Of a DNA stretch of 64,000 nucleotides, positions 32,890 to 40,484 are shown one piece after another (position 1 is the stretch's first letter; each line of letters opens with the position of its first letter). The stretch is taken from positions 62,001 to 126,000 of the forward strand of contig JJOH01000001.1 in NCBI GenBank assembly GCA_000696115.1. The letters run 5' to 3'. Both the position numbers and the translations under genes were made by a program. The notes beneath the pieces were generated by a model. It worked only from the letters and a program-made list of their open reading frames with translations, did not search any database and was not told where the DNA came from. The DNA comes from Streptomyces olindensis. Lineage in GTDB: Bacteria; Actinomycetota; Actinomycetes; Streptomycetales; Streptomycetaceae.

Positions 32890-33405
32890 ATGACCCCTTC
32901 GCTCGAACGTCCCCCCTTCCAGGCAGACGAACGCACCGCGCTCATCGGATGGCTGGACCTGCAACGGAACATCCTGCGCTGGAAGTGCGAGGGTCTCAGC
33001 GAGGCGGACGCGCACCGCTCCGTCGTCCCGACCTCGCCGGCGATGACGATGGCCGGGCTCGTCAGCCATATGCGGTGGGTCGAGCACACCTGGCTCGAGG
33101 TGCTGTTCCTCGGCGGAGACGAGTCCCGGAACCCGTCCTTCGACGAGACGGTCGAGGACGCCGAGTGGCGCACCGACTCCGTCACCCTGCAGCAGGTGCT
33201 CGCGGAGTACGAGGCCCAGTGCGCCCGCAGCAACGAGATCGTGGCCACGGCGTCCCTGGACGACGTCGGCCGCCACCCCGGGTACGCCTCCGGCAAGGCC
33301 AACCTCCGCTGGATGCTCATCCACCTCATCGAGGAGACCGGACGGCACGCCGGCCACGCGGACATCGTGCGCGAGCTGCTGGACGGGACGAAGGGGTACT
33401 ACTGA
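32890..33405 (+). CDS. DinB family protein (DUF664)
   Basis: A 171-residue four-helix-bundle protein. Putative metal-binding histidines are in LVSHMRWVEHTW and ETGRHAGHADIVREL, as in DUF664 mycothiol- or bacillithiol-linked transferases. Cellular role unknown, likely thiol transfer or detoxification. The stop codon lies inside a 17-base tandem repeat. Confidence 0.85.
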   Translation: MTPSLERPPFQADERTALIGWLDLQRNILRWKCEGLSEADAHRSVVPTSPAMTMAGLVSHMRWVEHTWLEVLFLGGDESRNPSFDETVEDAEWRTDSVTLQQVLAEYEAQCARSNEIVATASLDDVGRHPGYASGKANLRWMLIHLIEETGRHAGHADIVRELLDGTKGYY

Positions 33406-33430
33406 CGAAGGGGTACTACTGACGAAGGGG
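33387..33430. repeat. 17-bp tandem repeat across the DinB gene stop
   Basis: GACGAAGGGGTACTACT occurs at 33387-33403 and 33404-33420, followed by ten bases of a third unit (33421-33430). Each unit carries the KGYY-stop end of the gene, so the last codons were duplicated after the stop. Confidence 0.85.
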
Positions 33431-33456
33431 CTACCACAGCCGCTGTGCGGACCGGC

Positions 33457-34473
33457 CTAGAACAGCGCGCTGTACGCGTTCAGGGCGGGCTGCCCGCCCA
33501 GGTGGGCGTAGAGCACCGTGGCGTCCCGGCCGATCTCGCCCCGGGACACCAGGTCGATGAGCCCGGCCATGGACTTCCCCTCGTAGACGGGGTCGGTGAC
33601 CATCCCCTCCGTGCGGGCCGCGAGCCGCATCGCCGCCAGGGTGGTCTCGTCGGGGATGCCGTACACGCCCGCGTGGTACCGCTCGTCGAGTTCGACGTCG
33701 GCCTCGGTCAGCTCGCGTTCGACGCCGATGAGCTGCCCGGTGCCGTGGGCGATCCGGGCGATCTGGGCCCGGGTGGCGGCCGGTTTCGCGGAGGCGTCGA
33801 TGCCGAGCACGCGCCGGGGCCGCCCGCCCGCCTGCTCCAGCGCGGCGAACCCGGCGACCATGCCGGCCTGGGTCGACCCGGTCACCGAGCACACGACGAC
33901 GGTGTCGAAGAAGACGCCCAGCTCCCGCTCCTGCTCGGCCACTTCGTACGCCCACCCGGCGAAGCCGAGGCCGCCGAGCGGATGGTCGGAGGCCCCGGCC
34001 GGGATGGCGTAGGGCTTCCCGCCCGCCTCCTCGACCTCCCGGAGCGCCTGCTCCCAGCTCTCCTTGAACCCGATCCCGAACCCGGCCCGCACCAGCCGTA
34101 CGTCGGCCCCGGCGAGCCGGCTGATCAGGATGTTGCCGACCTTGTCGTACACGGCGTCGGGCCAGTCCACCCAACTCTCCTGGACCAGCACACACTTGAG
34201 CCCGGCGCGGGCGGCGACCGCCGCGACCTGGCGGGTGTGGTTGGACTGCACCCCGCCGATCGACACGAGCGTGTCGCAGCCCTGGGCGAGCGCGTCGGCG
34301 ACCAGGTACTCCAGCTTGCGGGTCTTGTTCCCGCCGTAGGCGACACCGGAGTTGCAGTCCTCCCGCTTGGCCCAGAGGGAGGCACCGTCGAGGTGCGCGG
34401 TCAGGCGCTCCAGGGGGTGGACGGGCGAGGGCCCGAACAAGAGGGGGTAACGCGCGTACGAGGCAAGGGACAT
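33457..34473 (-). CDS. acdS: 1-aminocyclopropane-1-carboxylate (ACC) deaminase
   Basis: A 338-residue PLP enzyme that splits the ethylene precursor ACC to 2-oxobutyrate and ammonia. PLP Lys50 lies in [50 protein letters not shown], the Glu of [10 protein letters not shown] and the Leu of YAHLGGQPA are the residues that separate true ACC deaminase from D-cysteine desulfhydrase. Length is the family norm. Preceded by a GntR regulator on the same strand, 26 bases away. It suggests a plant-associated lifestyle, matching the pectin genes. Confidence 0.9.
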   Translation of the reverse strand: MSLASYARYPLLFGPSPVHPLERLTAHLDGASLWAKREDCNSGVAYGGNKTRKLEYLVADALAQGCDTLVSIGGVQSNHTRQVAAVAARAGLKCVLVQESWVDWPDAVYDKVGNILISRLAGADVRLVRAGFGIGFKESWEQALREVEEAGGKPYAIPAGASDHPLGGLGFAGWAYEVAEQERELGVFFDTVVVCSVTGSTQAGMVAGFAALEQAGGRPRRVLGIDASAKPAATRAQIARIAHGTGQLIGVERELTEADVELDERYHAGVYGIPDETTLAAMRLAARTEGMVTDPVYEGKSMAGLIDLVSRGEIGRDATVLYAHLGGQPALNAYSALF

Positions 34474-34499
34474 GGGTCCTCCCTGGGTCGGGGGTCGTC

Positions 34500-35141
34500 T
34501 CAGTCGGCGAGCTCTTCGAGCCCCCGCCAGATCTCCGCGGTGACGCGGACCGCCTCGGCCGCGTCACCGGCGGCGCAGGCGTCGATCAGCCGCTCGTGCA
34601 GCCCGGCCGAGCGGCAGTTGCCGCCCTCGCCGAAGCGCCGGCGCTCCAGGCGGCGGATGAGCGGGGTGTAGCGGGCGATGGTCGCGGCGGCCGCCCGGTT
34701 GCCGCTGACCCGGACGAGGACGTCGTGCAGTTCGTCGTCGGCGCGCAGGGCCGTGTCCACGTCTCCAGCTCGCACGGCCGCGGCGAACCGCTCGTTCGCG
34801 GCGCTCATCGCCGCGACGTCCGCTGCGGAGAGCCGGGGCACGGCGACCCGCGTGACGAGTTCGTGCAGGGCGCCGACCACGGCGGCGGCGTCCCGGACGT
34901 CGGCGGCCACGAGCGGGGTCACCCGGGTGTAGCTCTGCGGCTTGCTCTCCAGCAGCCCCTCGTCCACGAGCCGGGAGAACGCCTCCCGCACGGGGGCCCG
35001 GGACAGCCCGAGCCGCTCGGCGAGCTCGGCGTCCCGCACCACCGCACCCGGTTCGATCTCCCCGGCCACGATGGCGTCCCGGATCGCCGCGTACGCCCGG
35101 TCCCTGAGCAGGGTGCGGGGCACGGGCCGGATGGCTTCCAT
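34500..35141 (-). CDS. GntR family (FCD) regulator of acdS
   Basis: A 213-residue FadR-type regulator: wHTH at residues ~10-75 ([20 protein letters not shown]) and helical FCD domain ([26 protein letters not shown]). Position directly upstream of acdS on the same strand suggests it controls that gene. The ATG at 35141 lacks a Shine-Dalgarno and sits 8-9 bases after a good -10 box, so its mRNA is probably leaderless. Confidence 0.85.
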   Translation of the reverse strand: MEAIRPVPRTLLRDRAYAAIRDAIVAGEIEPGAVVRDAELAERLGLSRAPVREAFSRLVDEGLLESKPQSYTRVTPLVAADVRDAAAVVGALHELVTRVAVPRLSAADVAAMSAANERFAAAVRAGDVDTALRADDELHDVLVRVSGNRAAAATIARYTPLIRRLERRRFGEGGNCRSAGLHERLIDACAAGDAAEAVRVTAEIWRGLEELAD

Positions 35142-35149
35142 GAATTGAA

Positions 35150-35178
35150 ATGTTAGATGTCAGTTCGCCCTTCAACAA
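35150..35178 (-). promoter_or_regulatory. Promoter of the GntR-acdS unit (leaderless type)
   Basis: Minus strand TTGTTG (35178-35173), 17-base spacer, TAACAT (35155-35150). The predicted transcription start falls at or next to the ATG at 35141. The AT-rich stretch CATTTCAATTC is conspicuous in this GC-rich DNA. Confidence 0.65.
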
Positions 35179-35232
35179 GAGTCCGGGCATGACCGTGGCC
35201 CGCACTCCCCACGTGGTGCGGGCCACGGTGTC

Positions 35233-36816
35233 TCAGGCCGCCCAGGGCCAGTCGGCGTCCCGGGAGGCCTCGATCAGCGGGACCATCCGGAAGGCGGCGT
35301 CCGACAGGCCGCCGAAGGTGTGCCGGTTGCCGGTGCCCGACGGGCCGTGGCCCGCCCGGTGTCCGGCGAGGTTCCAGGTGTAGACCGGCACGTCGGCCGG
35401 GATCTGCTCGGTGGGATCGCCCCGGTGGTGGCGTGTGTACTGCTCGTCGGTGACGATCAGCACCCGGTCGTGCTTGCGGTAGTGGCGGCGCACCGCCTCC
35501 GTCGTGTCGGTGCCGCCCAGGTCGCCGAAGCGGTCGAGGACCTTCAGCACCGACTCGCCCTCGCGGAACGCCACACGGTCACTCGTCGTGCCGAACTGGA
35601 CCAGGTCCGCGCGTTCGGCCCGCAGCGCGAGCGCCGTGCCGAAGACCGCCGCCGCGTCGGCCCAGGTGAGCTGCGAGCGGTCGGACAGCCGCGACCAGAA
35701 CATCGAGCCCGAGCGGTCCACGAGCACCAGCGTCCGGCCGGGCAGCGCGGGCACGTTGGCCAGCGAGTGGCCGAGGGCCCGCTCCAGGGCGTACGACCAG
35801 CGCAGCGACGGCGCGTGCCGGTACGCGGCGAGGTACCGGAAGGGGAACTGCCGCGAGCGCGCGACCTCCGCCGGGTCGCTGATCCGCGCGGCGACCCGCT
35901 CGGCGACCTCGTCCGAGACACCCGCCTCGTCGAAGTTCCGCAGGTTGCGCCCGAGCGCCATGGCCCCCATGGACGGGATCACGGCCTCCCAGGCCGCCTT
36001 GTCCATCGGCCCCTGGAGCCAGCCCGCCAGCATCTCCCACGTCATCCCGGCCTCGGCCAGCCGCTCGGCACCGTCCGCGCCCGTCACGACCGCCCGCCGC
36101 TGTTCGACCGGCAGCGCCATGAGCGCGTGGTGCGCGGTGAGGACGCGGTCCGACGCGGGCGGTACCGCGGTGTCCGGGTGGTGCCGGCGGTCGAGGGCGT
36201 ACCGGAACAGCTCGCCCTGCCACGGCTTGTCCGGGTCGGGTGCCGCGTGCACGAGGTTGAGGACGTCGCCGAAGCGGTAGCCCTTGGTGGCGCTGTCGTA
36301 CTTCAGCAGCGCCTTGCCGTGGTAGAGACGGCGTACGGCGTCGGCGATGCCGCGCTTGACCGGCTTGGGCACGCCGCGGCCGTACGTCGCGGTCCAGTAG
36401 GCGAGCAGTTCGCCGGGCTCGTCGGGCCGCTGGAGCACGGAGGCGACGACCTGCCGGTTGGACGGGCCGCCGGTCGCGCCCGCGTCCAGGCGGGCCTTGA
36501 CGTACTCGGCGGCGCCCACGACCGAGGCGGTGCGCAGGTTGCCCGCGCCGCGCAGCCAGCCGAGGAGGCCGGCCGTCCACTCCGGGTCGGTGACGGCGAG
36601 TTCGCGCACGAGCTTCGCGAAGCGGTCGTCGCGGTCGGCGCCGGACTCGTAGAGGGTCCGCTGCGCGACGAAGTTCGACACGGCGAGCAGGAACAGCTCG
36701 GAGCGCGCGTCGCGCTCGCGGCCGCGGCCGCCCTCGTACGTCCGCAGCAGACGCCCGGTGGACGTCACCCACGAGACGGGACGCGCCCGTGCCGCCTTGC
36801 CGTTGAATCGCGCCAT
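35233..36816 (-). CDS. rsr: TROVE-domain RNA-binding protein (bacterial Ro60, Rsr)
   Basis: A 527-residue ring-shaped Ro60 ortholog that binds Y RNAs and helps RNA quality control, in some bacteria with PNPase. The N-terminal ~340 residues form the TROVE HEAT ring (SELFLLAVSNFVAQ, LLGWLRGAGNLRTAS, GRNLRNFDEAG); a von Willebrand A domain follows with the MIDAS elements LVDRSGSM, GTDTTEA and VTDEQY. ATG 36816 has GGGGG upstream. Two Y-like RNAs are encoded immediately 5' on the same strand, giving the classic rsr-Y RNA arrangement. Confidence 0.93.
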   Translation of the reverse strand: MARFNGKAARARPVSWVTSTGRLLRTYEGGRGRERDARSELFLLAVSNFVAQRTLYESGADRDDRFAKLVRELAVTDPEWTAGLLGWLRGAGNLRTASVVGAAEYVKARLDAGATGGPSNRQVVASVLQRPDEPGELLAYWTATYGRGVPKPVKRGIADAVRRLYHGKALLKYDSATKGYRFGDVLNLVHAAPDPDKPWQGELFRYALDRRHHPDTAVPPASDRVLTAHHALMALPVEQRRAVVTGADGAERLAEAGMTWEMLAGWLQGPMDKAAWEAVIPSMGAMALGRNLRNFDEAGVSDEVAERVAARISDPAEVARSRQFPFRYLAAYRHAPSLRWSYALERALGHSLANVPALPGRTLVLVDRSGSMFWSRLSDRSQLTWADAAAVFGTALALRAERADLVQFGTTSDRVAFREGESVLKVLDRFGDLGGTDTTEAVRRHYRKHDRVLIVTDEQYTRHHRGDPTEQIPADVPVYTWNLAGHRAGHGPSGTGNRHTFGGLSDAAFRMVPLIEASRDADWPWAA

Positions 36817-36865
36817 GGTGAATTCCCCCGAATTCTTTGCAGATTTCCGAGGGAAGCGCGCATGA

Positions 36866-37018
36866 GAAAGGTGGGTGCCCGAGGACAGAATTCGGCGACG
36901 GACTTATCCGGATGCTCTGCCGATTGAGCTACAGCGACCCGAAGTCGCTGACGGGACTCGAACCCGCAACCGTCCGATCAAAGGAAGTAACCGTTGCCTG
37001 CGCACCGGGCACCCACCC
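36866..37018 (-). ncRNA. Y RNA with tRNA-like module (YrlA-like)
   Basis: The ends pair as a perfect 12-bp stem GGUGGGUGCCCG (37017-37006) / CGGGCACCCACC (36881-36870), the place where Ro60 binds Y RNAs; UUUCU follows. The loop holds a tRNA half-mimic in permuted order: T-arm GCGGG-UUCGAGU-CCCGU, acceptor strand CAGCGAC, a UUCG tetraloop, acceptor strand GUCGCUG, UA, and D-arm GCUC-AAUCGGCA-GAGC with GG in the loop. The 7-bp acceptor helix is perfect. It is encoded just 5' of rsr, same strand. Termini are estimates from the pairing. Confidence 0.85.
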
Positions 37019-37024
37019 CATGCT

Positions 37025-37103
37025 GCGCCTCCCGAGATCAAGTCGGCGGCGGCGTCGGATTCTTTGGAAGAGAAGTAGCCGCTGCCATCGCACCGGGAGG
37101 TGC
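37025..37103 (-). ncRNA. Second, short Y-like RNA without tRNA module
   Basis: Seven bases upstream of the first Y RNA. Terminal stem GCACCUCCCG (37103-37094) / CGGGAGGCGC (37034-37025) pairs at nine of ten positions. Next to the stem, CCCGGUGCGAUGGCAGCGG then CUACUUC resembles CCCGGUGCGCAGGCAACGG then UUACUUC of the larger RNA, and GCCGACUUGAUCUCGGG resembles its 3' flank. So it looks like a paralogous Y RNA of about 80 nt, co-transcribed with its larger sister. Confidence 0.7.
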
Positions 37104-37119
37104 GTGACGTTGTGATCTC

Positions 37120-37125
37120 ACTGTA
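37120..37125 (-). promoter_or_regulatory. Probable -10 box of the Y RNA/rsr transcript
   Basis: TACAGT on the minus strand, 17 bases before the 5' stem of the short Y RNA, so a start near 37113 fits. No convincing -35 box was found. Confidence 0.45.
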
Positions 37126-37157
37126 GGAGGCGCCGCACCGGAACTGCGAGCGATTAA

Positions 37158-38606
37158 TTACTTCTTCTGGCGCTTCCAGGGACCGGTGATGGCCAGCAGG
37201 ATGCCCGGGTCCTGGATGTTGGCGTAAAGGGTCTTGCCGTCGGGCGAGAAGGTGACGCCGGCGAACTCGCTGTACTCCGGCTCCTCCTCGGTGCCGACGT
37301 TCAGGTCGTTGCGGGCGATCGGGTAGGTGCGGCCGCTGTCGGTGGCGCCGAAGAGGTGCGAGACGCCCTCGCCGTCCTCCGCGAGGACGATGCCGCCGTA
37401 CGGGGAGACGGTGATGTTGTCGGGGCCGTCGAACGCGCCGTCCTCGGACGGGTCGGGGTTCACTCCGAGCAGCACCTTCAGCGTCAGCGTCCGGCGCCTC
37501 GGGTCGTAGAACCAGACCTGGCCGTCGTGCTGGACCGGGCTCTCCTCACGGGCGTACGAGGAGACGATGTAGGCTCCGCCGTCGCCCCACCACATGCCCT
37601 CCAGCTTGCGGGCGCGGGTGACCTCGCCGTCGGCGAACTGCTTGCGCACCGGGGTGGTCCGGGCGTCGCGGTCGGGCACGTCCACCCAGTCGACGCCGTA
37701 GACGGTGCCGGTCCTCGTCGCGCGGGACAGGTCGTCGACGAACCGGCCGCCGGCGTCGAAGCACTTGGGTGCCTGGAGGACTCCGGCGTCGTCGGCGAGC
37801 TCGCGGAACTTCCCGGGGCCGTACGTGAAGCCCTTGGGCGGGGTCCAGCGGTAGAAGAGGCCGTTGGGTTCGTCGTCGTCCTCGGTGAGGTAGGCGTGGC
37901 CGCGCTTGGGGTCGATGACGACGGCCTCGTGGTCGTAGCGGCCGAAGAACTTCAGCGGCTTGGGATCGCGGTTGGCGCGCCGGTCGACGGGGTCGACCTC
38001 GAAGACGTAGCCGTGGTCCTTGGTCATGCCGTTGGTGCCGGCCCGGTCGGAGTTCTCCTCGCAGGTGAGCCAGGTGCCCCAGGGAGTGGCGCCGCCCGCG
38101 CAGTTGGTGGAGGTGCCGGCGATGCCCACCCACTCGGCGACCCGCCCGTCGGGGCGCACCTCGACGACGGTGCAGCCGCCGGACGCGGCCGGGTCGTAGA
38201 CGAGGCCCTCGGTGAGCGGCACCGGGTGCTTCCAGTTGGCGCGGGGGCCCTTCAGCTCGTGGTTGTTGACGAGCAGGGTGGTGCCGCGCGGGCCGTCGAA
38301 GGCGGCGGTGCCGTCGTGGTTGGACGGCGTGAACTCGCCGGACTCCAGCCTGGTCCTGCCGCTGTAGGTGATGATCTTGTAGGTGAACCCGGCGGGCAGG
38401 GCCAGGATCCCGTCGGGGTCCGGGACGAGCGGCCCGTAGCCGACCCCGTTCCCGCCGTCCGCCGCGTCCTCCGCGCTGTCGGTGTCGGTGTCGTAGGACG
38501 CGAGGGCGTTCGGTGCGGTGGCGAGGGCGCCGACACTGCCCGCCAGCGCGACACCGGCACCGGTGATCGCGGAGGTTCTGGCGAAGTCCCTGCGGGTGAG
38601 CGACAT
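37158..38606 (-). CDS. PhoX-type alkaline phosphatase-like protein (Tat-exported)
   Basis: A 482-residue secreted protein of the PhoX/DUF839 beta-propeller family. The N terminus is a twin-arginine signal (LTRRDFARTSAITGAGVAL). Conserved parts include LLVNNHELKGP, GGCTVVEVRPDG, WGTWLTCEENSD, YDHEAVVIDP, YLTEDDDEPNG and PDNITVSPYGGIVLAEDG, which contribute metal-binding acidic residues. PhoX enzymes release phosphate from organic esters outside the cell using Ca and Fe. A two-unit PHO box lies upstream (38673-38694), so PhoP control under phosphate limitation is expected. Confidence 0.85.
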   Translation of the reverse strand: MSLTRRDFARTSAITGAGVALAGSVGALATAPNALASYDTDTDSAEDAADGGNGVGYGPLVPDPDGILALPAGFTYKIITYSGRTRLESGEFTPSNHDGTAAFDGPRGTTLLVNNHELKGPRANWKHPVPLTEGLVYDPAASGGCTVVEVRPDGRVAEWVGIAGTSTNCAGGATPWGTWLTCEENSDRAGTNGMTKDHGYVFEVDPVDRRANRDPKPLKFFGRYDHEAVVIDPKRGHAYLTEDDDEPNGLFYRWTPPKGFTYGPGKFRELADDAGVLQAPKCFDAGGRFVDDLSRATRTGTVYGVDWVDVPDRDARTTPVRKQFADGEVTRARKLEGMWWGDGGAYIVSSYAREESPVQHDGQVWFYDPRRRTLTLKVLLGVNPDPSEDGAFDGPDNITVSPYGGIVLAEDGEGVSHLFGATDSGRTYPIARNDLNVGTEEEPEYSEFAGVTFSPDGKTLYANIQDPGILLAITGPWKRQKK

Positions 38607-38672
38607 GGGTGTCTCCTGTGACGGGGGATGCCGTGGAGGGTGGCGAACCTCGTTCGGCGACACCGTCGCGCT

Positions 38673-38694
38673 CATCCATGAACGCCGGTTGAAC
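38673..38694 (-). promoter_or_regulatory. PHO box (two 11-bp direct repeats) upstream of the PhoX gene
   Basis: On the minus strand GTTCAACCGGC and GTTCATGGATG stand head to tail with no gap, 67 bases from the start codon. This is the two-direct-repeat-unit form of Streptomyces PhoP sites. Confidence 0.75.
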
Positions 38695-38698
38695 AACA

Positions 38699-38749
38699 CC
38701 TCAGGGGCGCGGGGAACGGCGCGACAAGCCACGACGACGCCGCACCCGC
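38699..38749 (+). repeat. Streptomyces dispersed intergenic repeat, copy 2
   Basis: CCTCAGGGGCGCGGGGAAC and about 30 further bases match the copy at 20363-20413 in the same orientation, with a handful of differences. Confidence 0.75.
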
Positions 38750-38759
38750 TGAACTCGGA

Positions 38760-40178
38760 TCAACCACCCTGTTGCGATCGCGCCTTGAACGCAGCCTTCC
38801 GCGCTTCCTTCGCCACCTTCTTGTCGGGATGCAACCGCCCCATCGCTTCCAGCACATCCGCGGTCGCAGGGTGATCAACCCGCCACACGGCCTCGAAAAA
38901 CCCACCGTGCTGCCGCGCCAGCCCCTCCACCAGCGCCCGCAGTTCCTCGGAGTTGCCCTCCGCCGCCAGCTGCGCGGCCACCGTGTCGATGGTCAGCCAG
39001 TACACCATCGCCTCGGACGGCGCGGGCACGTCCGCCGCTCCGTGCTCGGTCAGCCACACCCGGGCGAGCCCACCCAGCTCGGCGTCGTCGAGCACCTCCC
39101 GCAGCGCCGGCTCGGCCGAAGCCCCCACCAGCGACAAGGCCTGCTGGCATCGCAGCCGACGCAGCGGCGCCCCGGTGTCGGAGCCCCGTGCCGCCGCCAG
39201 CAACTCCCGTGCCGCCGCCAGGGGTTCGCGCCGCTGGAGCCACTGCTCGGTCTCGGCCTGCGCCGCACCCGGCGGGTACGCGGCCGTGCCGTCGAGCAGC
39301 GCGTCGGCCCCCTTGTCCGCGAGGTCCCCGACGGCCGGCGCCTCGAACCCGGCCTCCAGCAGCCGGGCGCGCATGCCGTACAGGCCGAGGGGGGTGAGCC
39401 GGACCATGCCGTAGCGGGAGACGTCGGTGTCGTCGACGGGCGCCGCGGGCTCCTCGTCGGCATCGGCCATGAGCGCCTCGTCCACGGGCCGGTAGGCCAC
39501 GAGCCCGACCGGCTCCAGCATCCGGAACTGGTCGTCCAGGCGCATCATCGCGTCGGAGACCTGCTCCAGGACGTCGTTGGTGGGCTCGCCCATGTCGCTG
39601 GGCACGATCACCGAGGCGGCCAGCGCGGGCAGCGGCACCGGGGCGTCGCCGGGTGTGTCCTCGCCTGCGGTCAGCAGGTAGAGGTTGCCCAGCACACCGT
39701 CGAGGAACTCGGCCTCGGCCTCGGGGTCCCAGTCGAGGGCGGAGACGTCGACCTCGCCGTCCTCGTCCAGGGGCCCGTCCAGGTCGGGCACGCTCGCGTC
39801 GGCGAGCACGGTCTCCAGGGCCGCGAGCCACACGGCGAGCACGTCCTGCGGGGAGCCGCCGGTGAGCAGCGCGAGGTCCTCGCCCGCCCGGACGGTGCCC
39901 TCCTCCTCGTCGACGACCTCGACGAGACCGGCGTCCACGGCCACCCGCCAGGCCTCACTGGCGTCGGCGGCGGCGTCGTCCCCGCTCAGCCCGAGCACCT
40001 CGGCGGCGGCCGGCACCTGCTCGTCGACGAGCCCGCCCCCGGCGTCGACCCGGGTGTCCGGCCCGGCCCAGCGGGCGAGCCGGGCGGCCCGGGACAGCAA
40101 CGGCGTGGACAGCGCGTCGCGCGCCAGCTCCGCTTCGGGGTGCAGCCGCACCGGCGGCAAGGGGGAGCTGTCTGACAT
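38760..40178 (-). CDS. Conserved hypothetical actinobacterial protein with HEAT-like C terminus
   Basis: A 472-residue acidic, cytoplasmic protein with no membrane segment. The N-terminal half is rich in Asp/Glu (LDGPLDEDGEVDVSALDWD); the C-terminal ~200 residues are helical repeats (RRLRCQQALSLVGASAEPALREVL, DVLEAMGRLHPDKKVAKEARKAA). I know this only as a conserved Streptomyces protein of unknown function. The start ATG has GGAG about 8 bases upstream. Confidence 0.75.
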   Translation of the reverse strand: MSDSSPLPPVRLHPEAELARDALSTPLLSRAARLARWAGPDTRVDAGGGLVDEQVPAAAEVLGLSGDDAAADASEAWRVAVDAGLVEVVDEEEGTVRAGEDLALLTGGSPQDVLAVWLAALETVLADASVPDLDGPLDEDGEVDVSALDWDPEAEAEFLDGVLGNLYLLTAGEDTPGDAPVPLPALAASVIVPSDMGEPTNDVLEQVSDAMMRLDDQFRMLEPVGLVAYRPVDEALMADADEEPAAPVDDTDVSRYGMVRLTPLGLYGMRARLLEAGFEAPAVGDLADKGADALLDGTAAYPPGAAQAETEQWLQRREPLAAARELLAAARGSDTGAPLRRLRCQQALSLVGASAEPALREVLDDAELGGLARVWLTEHGAADVPAPSEAMVYWLTIDTVAAQLAAEGNSEELRALVEGLARQHGGFFEAVWRVDHPATADVLEAMGRLHPDKKVAKEARKAAFKARSQQGG

Positions 40179-40484
40179 CGGCTGTTTCTCCTAGCGGCGC
40201 CTCATACGACTCAGCCGCTCAGCCTAGACGGATTTCCACCCATGCCGCCCACTTCATCTCCCCGTCAGCCACCGTACATGGCCGAAACCTTGACAAGTGA
40301 TGTGACCAGGCTGGAGATTGACGCGCGTAGAAGTCGGCGGACACTTGTTCACCGGGCCTGCCCCACCACGTGCCCCGTCCGCAGCCCTCTACGCGCGTCA
40401 CACCGCCCGCCCCACAGGTAGCGGCAGACAGTCCGAGCACCACCCTCGTCCCGGCGCCCTGTCACGTCCCCGGAGGGAATCCCG
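40179..40484. other. Intergenic region between the hypothetical and nuclease genes
   Basis: 306 bases without a convincing gene. TTGACA at 40290-40295 (plus strand) could be a -35 box for the nuclease gene, but no good -10 follows at 17-18 bases. The open frames here lack coding signal. Confidence 0.5.

Noticed and set aside
36895..36995. Possible tRNA gene on the minus strand (T-loop and D-arm sequences).
   Set aside because: The arms are in reversed order, joined by UUCG, and there is no anticodon arm; the flanking 12-bp stem and rsr next door identify a Y RNA instead.
40347..40357. GTTCACCGGGC as a PHO box for the nuclease gene.
   Set aside because: Only one 11-bp unit matches; the neighbouring 11-mers do not, so it falls short of the two-repeat minimum.
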